The notes beneath the pieces were generated by a model, which worked only from the letters and a program-made list of their open reading frames with translations, had not been told where the DNA came from and did no database searches. Positions 45,129 through 53,372 of a stretch of DNA of 64,000 nt are shown one piece after another. The position numbers and the translations under genes are program-made. Source of the DNA: CAXSBR01 sp964252015. Its GTDB lineage: Bacteria; Actinomycetota; Actinomycetes; Mycobacteriales; Jatrophihabitantaceae. The stretch spans positions 62,001-126,000 of the forward strand of contig CAXULW010000003.1 of assembly GCA_964252015.1 (NCBI GenBank). Direction: 5' to 3'. How positions within the stretch are numbered: position 1 is the stretch's first letter; each line of letters starts with the position of its first letter.

Positions 45129-48100
45129 AGTCCGTCCACGGCTGCGTGGAGACGACGACACAACTCACTGCGCTGAGCCTGACCACGGGGGTCGTGACAG
45201 CGACTTCGATTGCACGGCCTAAGGCCACTTCGATCTGCAGCGCCGAGGGATCGCTCACAAGGCCCGCCGCCTGCAACCGGGCCGTGCTCTGGGCAAGGAC
45301 GTAGGCGGTCTCCGCGCGCACCTGCTGTGCCGCCCGTCTCGATGCCTCGGTCACATCCGACACCACATCGACGTGCTGACGTGCTGTGCCATAGCAGGAT
45401 CCCGCGACGGGTTCCAGGTTTCCTACGCCGCCCAAGATGGCATGCAGAGCCGGGATCCTTTGGCGGTTTAGGTTCGCGTCCCGGCTGTCCTTCATGGGTT
45501 GAGACAGATACCTGGCGAGACCGGGATCCCCGACCGGGTCGGAGTTCATCGGCACCCACACCCGGTGATGCTGTGGCCGGAAGGCGGCATCGGCGCGTCG
45601 CCGGGCGACAGGTTCGGCCTCGCGCTCCCCAGCAAGAACCTCGAGGATCGGAACCAGATCCGCCTCGACAAGGAAGTCGAAACCGAAGAATGCAAGTGGC
45701 TCCTGCTGCCAACTCGGGTTCAGGCGCCACATCGCGACAGCCTGGCCGCGGTCGTCCAACTCCAGCACATCTTCGATGCCGTCGATGAACGGATTGCCTC
45801 TGCGGAACAGTCGCCGTCTGGCCGTCAGTTTCCAGCGGTCGAAGAAGCCGGTCCGGGCGGCATCGACGCTCATCAATCGGCTCAGGAGGCGGGTACTGAC
45901 AAGCGGGTCCGCTTCTGTGTTCCGCTCGAACCTGATACTGCCGTCGATGTTTTGCCTGCTCGTGAGTCGCAGTCCCTCTACTCCTTCGATCAAGTGTCGG
46001 TAGGACTTCTCTATTTCCGCGGTTTGCGTTTCGTACTGTGCGATGGCGAGCGCCATTGCGGCGCCATCGGCCTGGGTGCCGTAACTGGACTCGAGTGCGT
46101 CGACTTCGTTGATGCGGCGTTTCTCCTGGGTGAGCGCGGATTGGATCGACTCGGACGCTGCGACGAAACTCTCGACGCCCTCGGTGACGAGCGTGGCCCA
46201 GACCTCGTGGGTGAGATCGTCAACGGCCTCGTGCATCGCGGAGGTCGAATCGGTGAAGATGCCGAAGCCATTGGCAAGCACTTTCAGCCAGGCGGTCACG
46301 AGGCCGTCTGGGTCAGCGTCCACTACCGCAACTTGCTCAGCCGCTCTGTGGTCGCTGTAGCGATCCACTCGGCCGATGCGCTGCTCCATCGAGTTGGGGT
46401 TCCAGGGGATGCGGACGTGGAAAATTACACTGGCATCCTGAAAATTGTGACCTACTTCGCCCGTGTCGTCGGTGATCAGGATGCCGCCAGAGTCGTGCCA
46501 TTTTCTAGCGGCCTCTTCTCGTTGTTCCTCAGGCTGGCCGCTGCGGTGGGCGTAGATAGGTGTGACGGCGCCGCTGTCACACGCCATCCGTTCGGCTAAT
46601 TCTGTGGCCAACGTTCCACGGCCGCAGAAGATGACGGCCTTTGCCGGTGGCTTATACCGGGATCTGATGGCGGCGGCGAGGGACTTGAGCCCGTCGGTGC
46701 CTGCCGCCTCGCGGAGTCGGTCGACGAGGCCGGCCTCGAAGCGCAGGACGGGGGCGGCATCCAATATCGCTTTGTCGGGGGGGAGGAGCACTGTGGTACC
46801 GATGCCGTTGACGCGGTAGTCGAGTGCGGCGAGCAGATCCTGTGCGGGACCACCAGTACGTGAGATGAGTACGGCGAGCACTGGACCATAGGGGTCAGGG
46901 CTCCTGTCGTCATCGAGGATGCTAGCCGCACAATCGGATGCCCAGTCTGCGATGACCGCCGCTGCCGAGTTCGCTTCCTCCGATTGCAGACGCAACACCT
47001 TGGGCCGGGTTCGTCCGGCGAACTCGAACGGGGTGAGCAGGCCTTCGTCGTCCAGACGCTGCATCTCGATAACGTGTCGCCGGTTGCGGATGACTCTGTG
47101 GTGCAGTCGGTATGTCTCCGAGACGTGCGTGCGCACCGTTGCGACCGCCAAGCGAAGTGCGTCCATGTCGACGGTCGCGGGGTCGGTTCCGGGTGTTCCG
47201 TAGATCTGTATCGCGTGATCCATGGCTTGGTTCAGTGTCGCGTCGCCGGGAATGATCTTGCGGATCTCGTCGAACTGCAGTTGGAGCAGGTCAGGGTTGT
47301 CGGCATCGGGTTCTTCGTCGAGGCCGAAGACGGCAAGGGCCAACTCACGCCGCGCGTCGAGCAAACGCTCGAACTCGTCCCTGTTCTCCCAGCGAAACAG
47401 TTGGGGGTCGAGAAGATTGAGAAGAGCCAGGTGCGTCGCACTGCTCCGGGAAAACGGCGTGGCGGATAGCATCAGCAGACGAGGCGTCGCGTGGGCGAGA
47501 CAGGCCAGTTCTCGGTAGGGCGAATCCTCTGGACCGGTCGTGCGGGCGAGCAGGTGGGCTTCGTCGACGATAAGCAGGTCGACGCCACCGAGGTCAGCCC
47601 ATCGGTCGAACTCGCTGTGTGCGACGATCTCGAACGGCGACTTCCCGCCGGCCAGAGGGAAGTCGTCCAGGTAGAATTTGTCGAGCAACTCTGATCGCCA
47701 CTGAGTCATGAGCGCTTCCGGAACAATCAGGCCGATCCGTCGGCCGGGTGCATCGAGAAGTAGTTGGCGCATCACGAATCCAGCCTGGATGGTCTTGCCC
47801 ATCCCGACTTCGTCAGCGAGCAGATACCGTTGCACGGGATCGCGGATGATCCGCAAGGCTGCGCTGATCTGGTGCCCGTGCAGGCGAACGCCGGCCGACA
47901 TGATTCCGGTCGCCGAGGCCGTCGCGGCCCGTTCCGCCAACAGGAGTCGCCGGACCGGTTCACGCGCATCCCGGTAGCGTGGCGTCTCGTTGGCTCCGGT
48001 CAGCAAGACCTGCAATGGGTCGCGAGGAGGCCGGTCCCAACGCACCCGAAGTCGATCCTCGGAGACTTCGATATCTACGTCGGTGTTCGGGAGGCGCACG

Positions 48101-48369
48101 TAGTAGCCGTCCGGCCCGCCACCGATGACGCGACCCGCGCGCCAATGGCGCGACCCGTCCTGGAAGAAAACGCGTGTCTGCGTCCCGAGTCTGACCCGCT
48201 GGACCTGGCTCAGCGGTACCCAGACCGATTCCGCCGCGGGTTGCGCGGCGGATTCGAATGAGTCAAGCCGGGCCCGGCCATCCAAGATGTCGGCAATTCG
48301 GGCGATACCAGGAGCTTTCGGGTGAACGACGAGATGACCGATGACGCTGCTGCGTACCGTCCCACCCAT
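45121..48369 (-). CDS. dpdE: DpdE, SNF2/RapA-type helicase-like ATPase
   Basis: 1082 residues. ATG 48369 is chosen over 48390 because GGCGGAGGGG lies 6-15 bases before it and nothing precedes 48390. An N-terminal SH3/Tudor-like beta region (RRVFFQDGSRHW-type strands at about 45-95) is followed by the SNF2 core: LLADEVGMGKTIQAG near 183-197, LLIVDEAHLLART, ATPFSRS, VIFCGRGTLATELAERMA and MEQRIGRVDRYSDHR. This SNF2/RapA layout is also seen in DISARM DrmD-like proteins. It leads the restriction operon, divergent from the modification operon, and probably translocates along DNA. Confidence 0.9.
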   Translation of the reverse strand: MGGTVRSSVIGHLVVHPKAPGIARIADILDGRARLDSFESAAQPAAESVWVPLSQVQRVRLGTQTRVFFQDGSRHWRAGRVIGGGPDGYYVRLPNTDVDIEVSEDRLRVRWDRPPRDPLQVLLTGANETPRYRDAREPVRRLLLAERAATASATGIMSAGVRLHGHQISAALRIIRDPVQRYLLADEVGMGKTIQAGFVMRQLLLDAPGRRIGLIVPEALMTQWRSELLDKFYLDDFPLAGGKSPFEIVAHSEFDRWADLGGVDLLIVDEAHLLARTTGPEDSPYRELACLAHATPRLLMLSATPFSRSSATHLALLNLLDPQLFRWENRDEFERLLDARRELALAVFGLDEEPDADNPDLLQLQFDEIRKIIPGDATLNQAMDHAIQIYGTPGTDPATVDMDALRLAVATVRTHVSETYRLHHRVIRNRRHVIEMQRLDDEGLLTPFEFAGRTRPKVLRLQSEEANSAAAVIADWASDCAASILDDDRSPDPYGPVLAVLISRTGGPAQDLLAALDYRVNGIGTTVLLPPDKAILDAAPVLRFEAGLVDRLREAAGTDGLKSLAAAIRSRYKPPAKAVIFCGRGTLATELAERMACDSGAVTPIYAHRSGQPEEQREEAARKWHDSGGILITDDTGEVGHNFQDASVIFHVRIPWNPNSMEQRIGRVDRYSDHRAAEQVAVVDADPDGLVTAWLKVLANGFGIFTDSTSAMHEAVDDLTHEVWATLVTEGVESFVAASESIQSALTQEKRRINEVDALESSYGTQADGAAMALAIAQYETQTAEIEKSYRHLIEGVEGLRLTSRQNIDGSIRFERNTEADPLVSTRLLSRLMSVDAARTGFFDRWKLTARRRLFRRGNPFIDGIEDVLELDDRGQAVAMWRLNPSWQQEPLAFFGFDFLVEADLVPILEVLAGEREAEPVARRRADAAFRPQHHRVWVPMNSDPVGDPGLARYLSQPMKDSRDANLNRQRIPALHAILGGVGNLEPVAGSCYGTARQHVDVVSDVTEASRRAAQQVRAETAYVLAQSTARLQAAGLVSDPSALQIEVALGRAIEVAVTTPVVRLSAVSCVVVSTQPWTDYV

Positions 48370-48767
48370 CAACACCCCTCCGCCGGTCATGTGAGTCTCG
48401 CACTAAACCTGCCGACCCCAAGATCGAACCGGTCCGGGGCCGACCAGGAGGACTCGACGAGCGCGGACATAGCCGCTCCGGCAGGTAGTCGGAGCCATAG
48501 AAACCAAGCTGACCCTCTCGGGCTCCCGGTCACCGTCTTAGGTTTGGTGGCCTCCAAGACCTGAGACTCCCCCACCTGTCGGCCTTGCCATCGCCGTAGC
48601 AGCCATCAGCGCCACGCCGACGGTTACTACTGTCAGACCGTCGTGGTTCAATCCCACTAATGTGATTCAACGCAGAGCAGTGCCACCGAATAACTGCAGC
48701 CTGTGGAGCCCAAGTTGTCTGTAGTTATTCAAGGGAAGGCAGATCCGCACCGAACAGGAGGAACGAC
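48370..48767. promoter_or_regulatory. Divergent promoter region of the two dpd operons
   Basis: 398 bases between the dpdE and queC starts. It must hold both promoters. The queC side has an AGGAGG binding site at about 48755-48763 and the inverted repeat at 48688-48730 described separately. ATTCAA-type elements recur (GTGGTTCAA near 48643, GTGATTCAAC at 48662, TTATTCAAG at 48725). Confidence 0.6.
48688..48730 (+). promoter_or_regulatory. 12-bp inverted repeat in the queC leader
   Basis: GAATAACTGCAG (48688-48699) and CTGTAGTTATTC (48719-48730) are inverted copies with one mismatch in DNA. In RNA the mismatch is a G-U pair, so a full 12-bp stem with a 19-base loop forms, ending 25 bases before the ribosome binding site. 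Operator or leader RNA structure. Confidence 0.55.
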
Positions 48768-49478
48768 GTGAAAGATCACAAACCAGCAGTGATCCTGCTC
48801 AGCGGGGGGCTCGACTCAGCGACGGTGCTGGCGATCGCGCAGCAGGAGGGTTACGAGCCGTACGCGTTGAGCTTCCGCTACGGGCAGCGTCACGCGGTGG
48901 AGTTGACGGCCGCGAAGCAGGTCGCCGAGTCCGCTGGCGTGGCCAGGCATGTCATCGCAGAGATCGATCTGCGGGTGTTCGGCGGCTCGGCGCTCACGGC
49001 CGAACTGGATGTGCCGCACCACGCCAGCGTCGAGGACCTCGACCCGGACGGGATCCCGATCACCTATGTCCCGGCACGCAACACTGTCTTCTTGTCCTTC
49101 GCGTTGGCCTGGGCCGAGACCCTCGGGGCGAGCGATGTGTTTATCGGCGTCAACGCGTTGGACTACTCCGGCTATCCGGACTGCCGCCCGGAGTACATCG
49201 CCGCGTACGAGCAGATGGCCAACCTGGCCACGAAGGCCGGCGTGGAGGGCACTCAGCAGTTGAAGATCCACACACCGCTGATCAACCTCACCAAGTCGCA
49301 GACTATCGCCCGGGGCCTGGAGTTGGGGGTGGACTACTCCCTCACGCACAGTTGCTACGACCCGAGCGTGGATGGCCGCGCCTGCGGCACTTGCGACTCG
49401 TGCTTGTTGCGCGGGCGCGGGTTCGCTGAACTGGGGCTCACCGACCCGGCTCTGGAACTGGCGGGCAGCGGGTTGTGA
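48768..49478 (+). CDS. queC: 7-cyano-7-deazaguanine (preQ0) synthase QueC
   Basis: 236 residues from GTG 48768 with AGGAGG upstream. QueC converts 7-carboxy-7-deazaguanine, ammonia and ATP to preQ0, the base that the Dpd system puts into DNA. LLSGGLDSATVLA at 10-22 is the PP-loop ATP site. Four cysteines near the C-terminus (HSCYDPS, GRACGTCDSCLLRG) bind zinc. Length is normal for QueC. First gene of the modification operon, overlapping queE by four bases (GTGA). Confidence 0.97.
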   Translation: MKDHKPAVILLSGGLDSATVLAIAQQEGYEPYALSFRYGQRHAVELTAAKQVAESAGVARHVIAEIDLRVFGGSALTAELDVPHHASVEDLDPDGIPITYVPARNTVFLSFALAWAETLGASDVFIGVNALDYSGYPDCRPEYIAAYEQMANLATKAGVEGTQQLKIHTPLINLTKSQTIARGLELGVDYSLTHSCYDPSVDGRACGTCDSCLLRGRGFAELGLTDPALELAGSGL

Positions 49479-50116
49479 CCTACCGGTTGAAGGAAATTTT
49501 CTACACATTGCAGGGCGAGGGCTCCCATGCCGGGCGGCCAGCAGTATTCGCGCGGTTCACGAGCTGCAACCTGTGGACTGGGCGTGAGCAGGACCAGCAC
49601 CGCGCCATCTGCCAGTTCTGCGACACCGACTTCGTTGGCACCGACGCCATCGGCGGGGGCAAGTTCGCGACCGCCGACGCCCTGGCCGACGCCATCGCCG
49701 GCACATGGGGAGGACAAACCCATCCCCTGGCTGAGCCCTACGTGGTGTGTACGGGGGGCGAGCCGCTGCTGCAACTGGACTCCTCCCTGATCGACGCTCT
49801 CCACACACGGGGATTCACGATCGCCGTAGAGACCAACGGCACCCAGTCGGCGCCGGCCGGCCTGGACTGGGTCTGCGTCAGCCCGAAAGCGGGAGCGCCG
49901 CTCCTGCTCACTGTTGGTGATGACCTAAAACTGGTCTTCCCGCAAGACGGCGCCCAACCCGAGACCTTTGAACATCTCGAGTTCGGACGCTTCTTGCTCC
50001 AACCTATGGACGGGCCGGACCGGGAGAAAAACACCCGCCTCGCCGTCGAGTACTGCCTCGCCCACCCGCAGTGGCGTCTGAGCCTGCAGACCCACAAGTA
50101 TCTAGGGATCGCATAG
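49475..50116 (+). CDS. queE: 7-carboxy-7-deazaguanine synthase QueE
   Basis: 213 residues from GTG 49475. This radical-SAM enzyme rearranges carboxy-tetrahydropterin to 7-carboxy-7-deazaguanine. The iron-sulfur cluster motif is CNLW...ICQFCDTDF, Cx14Cx2C, the spacing specific to the QueE family. YTLQGEGSHAGRPAVFARF precedes it, and VVCTGGEPLLQ and VETNGTQ follow for SAM binding. Complete, and coupled on both sides. Confidence 0.97.
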   Translation: MTYRLKEIFYTLQGEGSHAGRPAVFARFTSCNLWTGREQDQHRAICQFCDTDFVGTDAIGGGKFATADALADAIAGTWGGQTHPLAEPYVVCTGGEPLLQLDSSLIDALHTRGFTIAVETNGTQSAPAGLDWVCVSPKAGAPLLLTVGDDLKLVFPQDGAQPETFEHLEFGRFLLQPMDGPDREKNTRLAVEYCLAHPQWRLSLQTHKYLGIA

Positions 50117-50475
50117 TGGACGTCTTCCGCGAGTTCACCTTCGAAGCAGCGCACCGACTGCCCCACGTCCGCGAGGGACACAAGTGCGCACGTCTGCACG
50201 GCCACTCCTATCGCCTCGAAATCCACGTCCGCGGCGACGTCGACCCGGTCACCGGCATGGTCATGGACTTCGCCGACATCAAGGCCGCATTCAAACCGCT
50301 CGAGGACATGCTCGATCACCACTACCTCAACGAAGTTGACGGACTCGACAACCCGACAAGCGAGAACCTCGCCCGCTGGGTCTGGAAAAACCTTGAAGGC
50401 GCGCTCCCGCTGTCCCGGATCGTGGTCCGCGAAACCTGCACGTCGGGCGCCGCGTATTACGGGGACCAGTCGTGA
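50116..50475 (+). CDS. queD: 6-carboxy-5,6,7,8-tetrahydropterin synthase QueD
   Basis: 119 residues from GTG 50116, which overlaps the queE stop by one base; the open frame begins 15 codons earlier inside queE. FEAAHRLP (H13) and ARLHGHSYRL (H29, H31) supply the three zinc-binding histidines, C24 is the catalytic cysteine, and DHHYLNEV, NPTSENLA and VRETCTSGA complete the QueD pattern. Converts dihydroneopterin triphosphate to carboxy-tetrahydropterin. Confidence 0.96.
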   Translation: MDVFREFTFEAAHRLPHVREGHKCARLHGHSYRLEIHVRGDVDPVTGMVMDFADIKAAFKPLEDMLDHHYLNEVDGLDNPTSENLARWVWKNLEGALPLSRIVVRETCTSGAAYYGDQS

Positions 50476-51299
50476 TCCTGGACGACGTGCAAAGCCAGCC
50501 CGACACGCGCGGCATCGCCATCGACGAGGTCGGCATCAATGGACTGCGATATCCCATCTCCGTCTGGGACCAGGCCCGCTCCAAGCAGGACACCATTGCC
50601 GAAATCTCCATGGCAGTCGCCTTGCCAGCCACCGTCAAGGGCACCCACATGAGCCGGTTCCTGGAGATCCTCGATCGGCACAGCGGCGAACTTACCCAAC
50701 GTACGATCCCCACCCTGCTCGCTGACATCCAGCACCGGCTGGACACCACCGACGCCCGCATCACGATCGCGTTCCCATACTTCCTGCCGCGCCGTGCACC
50801 GGTCACCGGCGCGACCGCGCTCATGGACTACGCCTGCCAGTTCCATGCCCGCATGAGCCCCGCCGGGACAAAGTTCGCGCTGCAAGTGGCCGTACCGGTC
50901 ACCAGCGTCTGCCCCTGCTCGAAGGCCGTCAGCGACTACGGCGCCCACAACCAGCGCGGCACCATCACCATCAACGCCGAGCCCCGCCTACGTGACGGTG
51001 AGTTCGCGCTGATCTGGATCGAAGAACTCATCGACGTTGCCGAGGCGGCAGCGTCCAGCCCGGTGTACCCGCTCCTCAAACGCGCTGACGAGCGGCATGT
51101 CACGATGGCCGGCTACGACAAACCGGTCTTCGTAGAGGACATGGTCCGCGACGTTGCGGATCAGCTTCAGGCTGACAGCCGTGTCGCCGCTTTCACCGTC
51201 GAAGCGGTCAACGCCGAGAGCATCCACAACCACGCTGCGTTCGCACGGCTCAGCCGCCCCGCCCCTACGCCATATCGCGGGGACGACCAGCGGCCGTGA
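50472..51299 (+). CDS. folE2: GTP cyclohydrolase IB, FolE2
   Basis: 275 residues from GTG 50472, overlapping the queD stop. Catalyses the first step, GTP to dihydroneopterin triphosphate. TSVCPCSKAVSDYGAHNQRGTI carries the conserved metal-binding Cys, and MSRFLEIL, RITIAFPYFLPRRAPVTG and VEAVNAESIHNHAAFA are further FolE2 blocks. The type IB enzyme (COG1469) is unrelated in sequence to the usual FolE and does not depend on zinc. Having its own copy lets the island make preQ0 independently of host folate regulation. QueF is absent, so preQ0 is not reduced here. Confidence 0.95.
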   Translation: MILDDVQSQPDTRGIAIDEVGINGLRYPISVWDQARSKQDTIAEISMAVALPATVKGTHMSRFLEILDRHSGELTQRTIPTLLADIQHRLDTTDARITIAFPYFLPRRAPVTGATALMDYACQFHARMSPAGTKFALQVAVPVTSVCPCSKAVSDYGAHNQRGTITINAEPRLRDGEFALIWIEELIDVAEAAASSPVYPLLKRADERHVTMAGYDKPVFVEDMVRDVADQLQADSRVAAFTVEAVNAESIHNHAAFARLSRPAPTPYRGDDQRP

Positions 51300-52234
51300 T
51301 GACCCGACGCCGGCGCCTGCACATCGTAGTTACGTGCGCCAATCGCAAACGCCGGCCTGTGCCACCGACGTTGCAACTCCGCCGTACGGTCGGGGCCAGC
51401 CCGATCCAGCGAGCCGCCCGCTGGATGCAGCGACTAGACACCAGTGACCTCGACACCGTGCGCGCCGAGGACCTCTACGCTGGTGAACACTGGGACATCG
51501 CGCGTAGGTTGCCCCGCCTGGCGGGCGCGGGGTTCGCACGACCCACGCTCTGGGTAGCGTCCGCCGGCTGGGGACTCATCCCCGCCGACGCGGCGATCCG
51601 CCCGTACTCGGCCACCTTCAGCACCCGCCACCTCGATTCGGTGTCGCAAGACACCCGGGGTGCACAGGACTGGTGGAACGCCATTTCCGCCTGGCCGGGC
51701 CCGACCCCAGGTGCAGCGCGTTCGCTGACTGCATTGGTGGCCGACCATCCTCGCGACCGGGTCTTACTTGTGCTCTCCCAGCCCTACTTCGCAGCGTGCG
51801 GCAAGGACCTCCAGGAACTCATCGCCACGGCCCACGACTCGATGATTAGCATTATCGCCGCCGGAGTGACGCCACAGCCAGCATTCGCGCCATGGCAACT
51901 GCCCGCCGACGCCCGCTTGCAACACCACCTAGGCGGGACTCGCGGATCACTCAACGTGCGCATCGCGGCCGACCTGCTCACCGCCGGCCTCACCGACCAC
52001 GAGGCAATGAGCCGTCACCTACGCCAGCGCCTCACCGCCGCGCCCGACCTCCCGACCTACCAGCGACGCCGTCTTACAGACGACGAGGTAGGCACTTTCA
52101 TCCGCGCGCGACACGCAGTCAATCCGCAACTGACCCGCACGAGCCTGCTGCGCGAACTGCGAGACGGCAGCATGGCCTGCGAGCAGGTCCGGTTCGCCGA
52201 CCTGTTCGCTGCCGCCACAAGGAGCGTCTCGTGA
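51296..52234 (+). CDS. DUF6884/YaaA-like protein, candidate DpdC
   Basis: 312 residues from GTG 51296 (or ATG 51299), overlapping folE2. LHIVVTCANRKRRPV at the N-terminus, then VRAEDLYAGEHWDIARRLP and LWVASAGWGLIPADAAIRPYSATFS, match the pattern of DUF6884 proteins (VSCs.KK, DLY, SA.wGLi, PY..T). The C-terminal third is helical (LTRTSLLRELRDGSMACEQVRF). In Dpd systems DpdC turns inserted preQ0 into 7-amido-7-deazaguanine. This gene sits between preQ0 synthesis and dpdB/dpdA, where dpdC would be expected, but I assign it by context only. If it is not DpdC, the DNA would carry preQ0 or a new derivative. Confidence 0.6.
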   Translation: MMTRRRRLHIVVTCANRKRRPVPPTLQLRRTVGASPIQRAARWMQRLDTSDLDTVRAEDLYAGEHWDIARRLPRLAGAGFARPTLWVASAGWGLIPADAAIRPYSATFSTRHLDSVSQDTRGAQDWWNAISAWPGPTPGAARSLTALVADHPRDRVLLVLSQPYFAACGKDLQELIATAHDSMISIIAAGVTPQPAFAPWQLPADARLQHHLGGTRGSLNVRIAADLLTAGLTDHEAMSRHLRQRLTAAPDLPTYQRRRLTDDEVGTFIRARHAVNPQLTRTSLLRELRDGSMACEQVRFADLFAAATRSVS

Positions 52235-53370
52235 CCCGCGAATCCCGACCCATGCTGGCCAAGAGAGCTCTACGCCTCGATCAATCTCACGGCTCACCCC
52301 TCTTCGTCTTCAGCCTCACGGCGCCAGAGATTCTGCAGCTGACTGACATCTCACGGGTCAGTCGCGACGACGCCGGTGACTTGATCGGCTATCAACGTCC
52401 AGAAGTGCGTCAGCACGTGCAGGAGATCGTCGAATACCTCGACAGCGATGAGGTCATCTTCCCCAACCCGATCATCATTGCGTTGCCTTCCAGCGTGAAG
52501 TTCGCCTCCAGTCGCGGCACGAAGCCAGGCAATGCCGAGCGGGAGGATGTTGCCTGCACCGGCATGCTCCAAATCCCTCTGCCGATCGATGGAGAACCCA
52601 GACCCGGCTGGATTGTCGACGGACAACAGCGCACCCTCGCCCTTGCCAAAGCGCAGCGACAGGACTTCCCCGTCCTTGTGACCGCGTTTGTTACCGACAA
52701 CGTCGATGTGCAGCGCGATCAGTTCATCCGCATCAACAACGCCAAGCCATTGCCCCGGGGCCTCGTAACAGAGTTGCTTCCGACCATCTCGAGTCCGCTC
52801 CCCCCACGCCTCGCTATTAAGCAAGCGCCCTCGGAGCTGTGCGACCTACTAAACACTCAAGAGCCGTTCATCGGAATGATTCGACGTCCATCAACGCCTA
52901 AAGCTGAGCGAGCGCAAGCGGTCATCACCGATACGGGAATCGTAGACATGCTGCGCCACAGTTTGACGTCGTCCGGTGGCTGTCTCTACGTGTATCACAA
53001 CCCATCCAACGGGGAGACTGACTTCCTGAGCGTCCTGAAGACCGTAACCATCTTCTGGACCTGCGTACGAGACACCTTCCCCGACGCGTGGGGCCTCCCT
53101 GCTGAACAGAGCCGCCTAATGCACGGCGCCGGTATCCACGCCATGGGTCGACTTATGGACGCCATCATGAGCCCCCTCGACCTCGAGGACGAAACGACCC
53201 CTAGGAAGGTAATGGGCGAACTCGCCCTGGTTGTTCCCCACTGCCGCTGGACCGATGGCACCTGGGATGGGCTCAGAATCGCCTGGGACGCTGTACAGAA
53301 CACGAATCGTCACAAGGATGATCTGTCCAGGTACCTCATTCGCATCTACCGCCAAGCTCGGGCGGCGTAA
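52231..53370 (+). CDS. dpdB: DpdB, DGQHR-domain ATPase, copy 1
   Basis: 379 residues from GTG 52231 (GTGA overlap; ATG 52252 also possible). PGWIVDGQQRTLALAKA at 126-140 is the ParB/DndB-like DGQHR box, here DGQQR. GYQRPEV at 53-59 and VTAFVTDNVDVQRDQFIRINNAKPLPRGLVTELLP are further DpdB blocks. In the Salmonella system DpdB is needed with DpdA to insert preQ0 and hydrolyses ATP. It lies two bases before dpdA. A paralogue follows dpdA. Confidence 0.88.
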   Translation: MTRESRPMLAKRALRLDQSHGSPLFVFSLTAPEILQLTDISRVSRDDAGDLIGYQRPEVRQHVQEIVEYLDSDEVIFPNPIIIALPSSVKFASSRGTKPGNAEREDVACTGMLQIPLPIDGEPRPGWIVDGQQRTLALAKAQRQDFPVLVTAFVTDNVDVQRDQFIRINNAKPLPRGLVTELLPTISSPLPPRLAIKQAPSELCDLLNTQEPFIGMIRRPSTPKAERAQAVITDTGIVDMLRHSLTSSGGCLYVYHNPSNGETDFLSVLKTVTIFWTCVRDTFPDAWGLPAEQSRLMHGAGIHAMGRLMDAIMSPLDLEDETTPRKVMGELALVVPHCRWTDGTWDGLRIAWDAVQNTNRHKDDLSRYLIRIYRQARAA

Positions 53371-53372
53371 GG

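Noticed and set aside
31158..48369. Reading the minus-strand operon as a DISARM or BREX system
   Set aside because: The helicases are similar in type, but no DrmB, PglX, PglZ or DNA methyltransferase is present, and the operon is joined to preQ0 synthesis and DpdA.
48370..48767. preQ1-type riboswitch in the queC leader
   Set aside because: The short H-type pseudoknot with A-rich tail of known preQ1 riboswitches is not visible. Only the long hairpin is reported.
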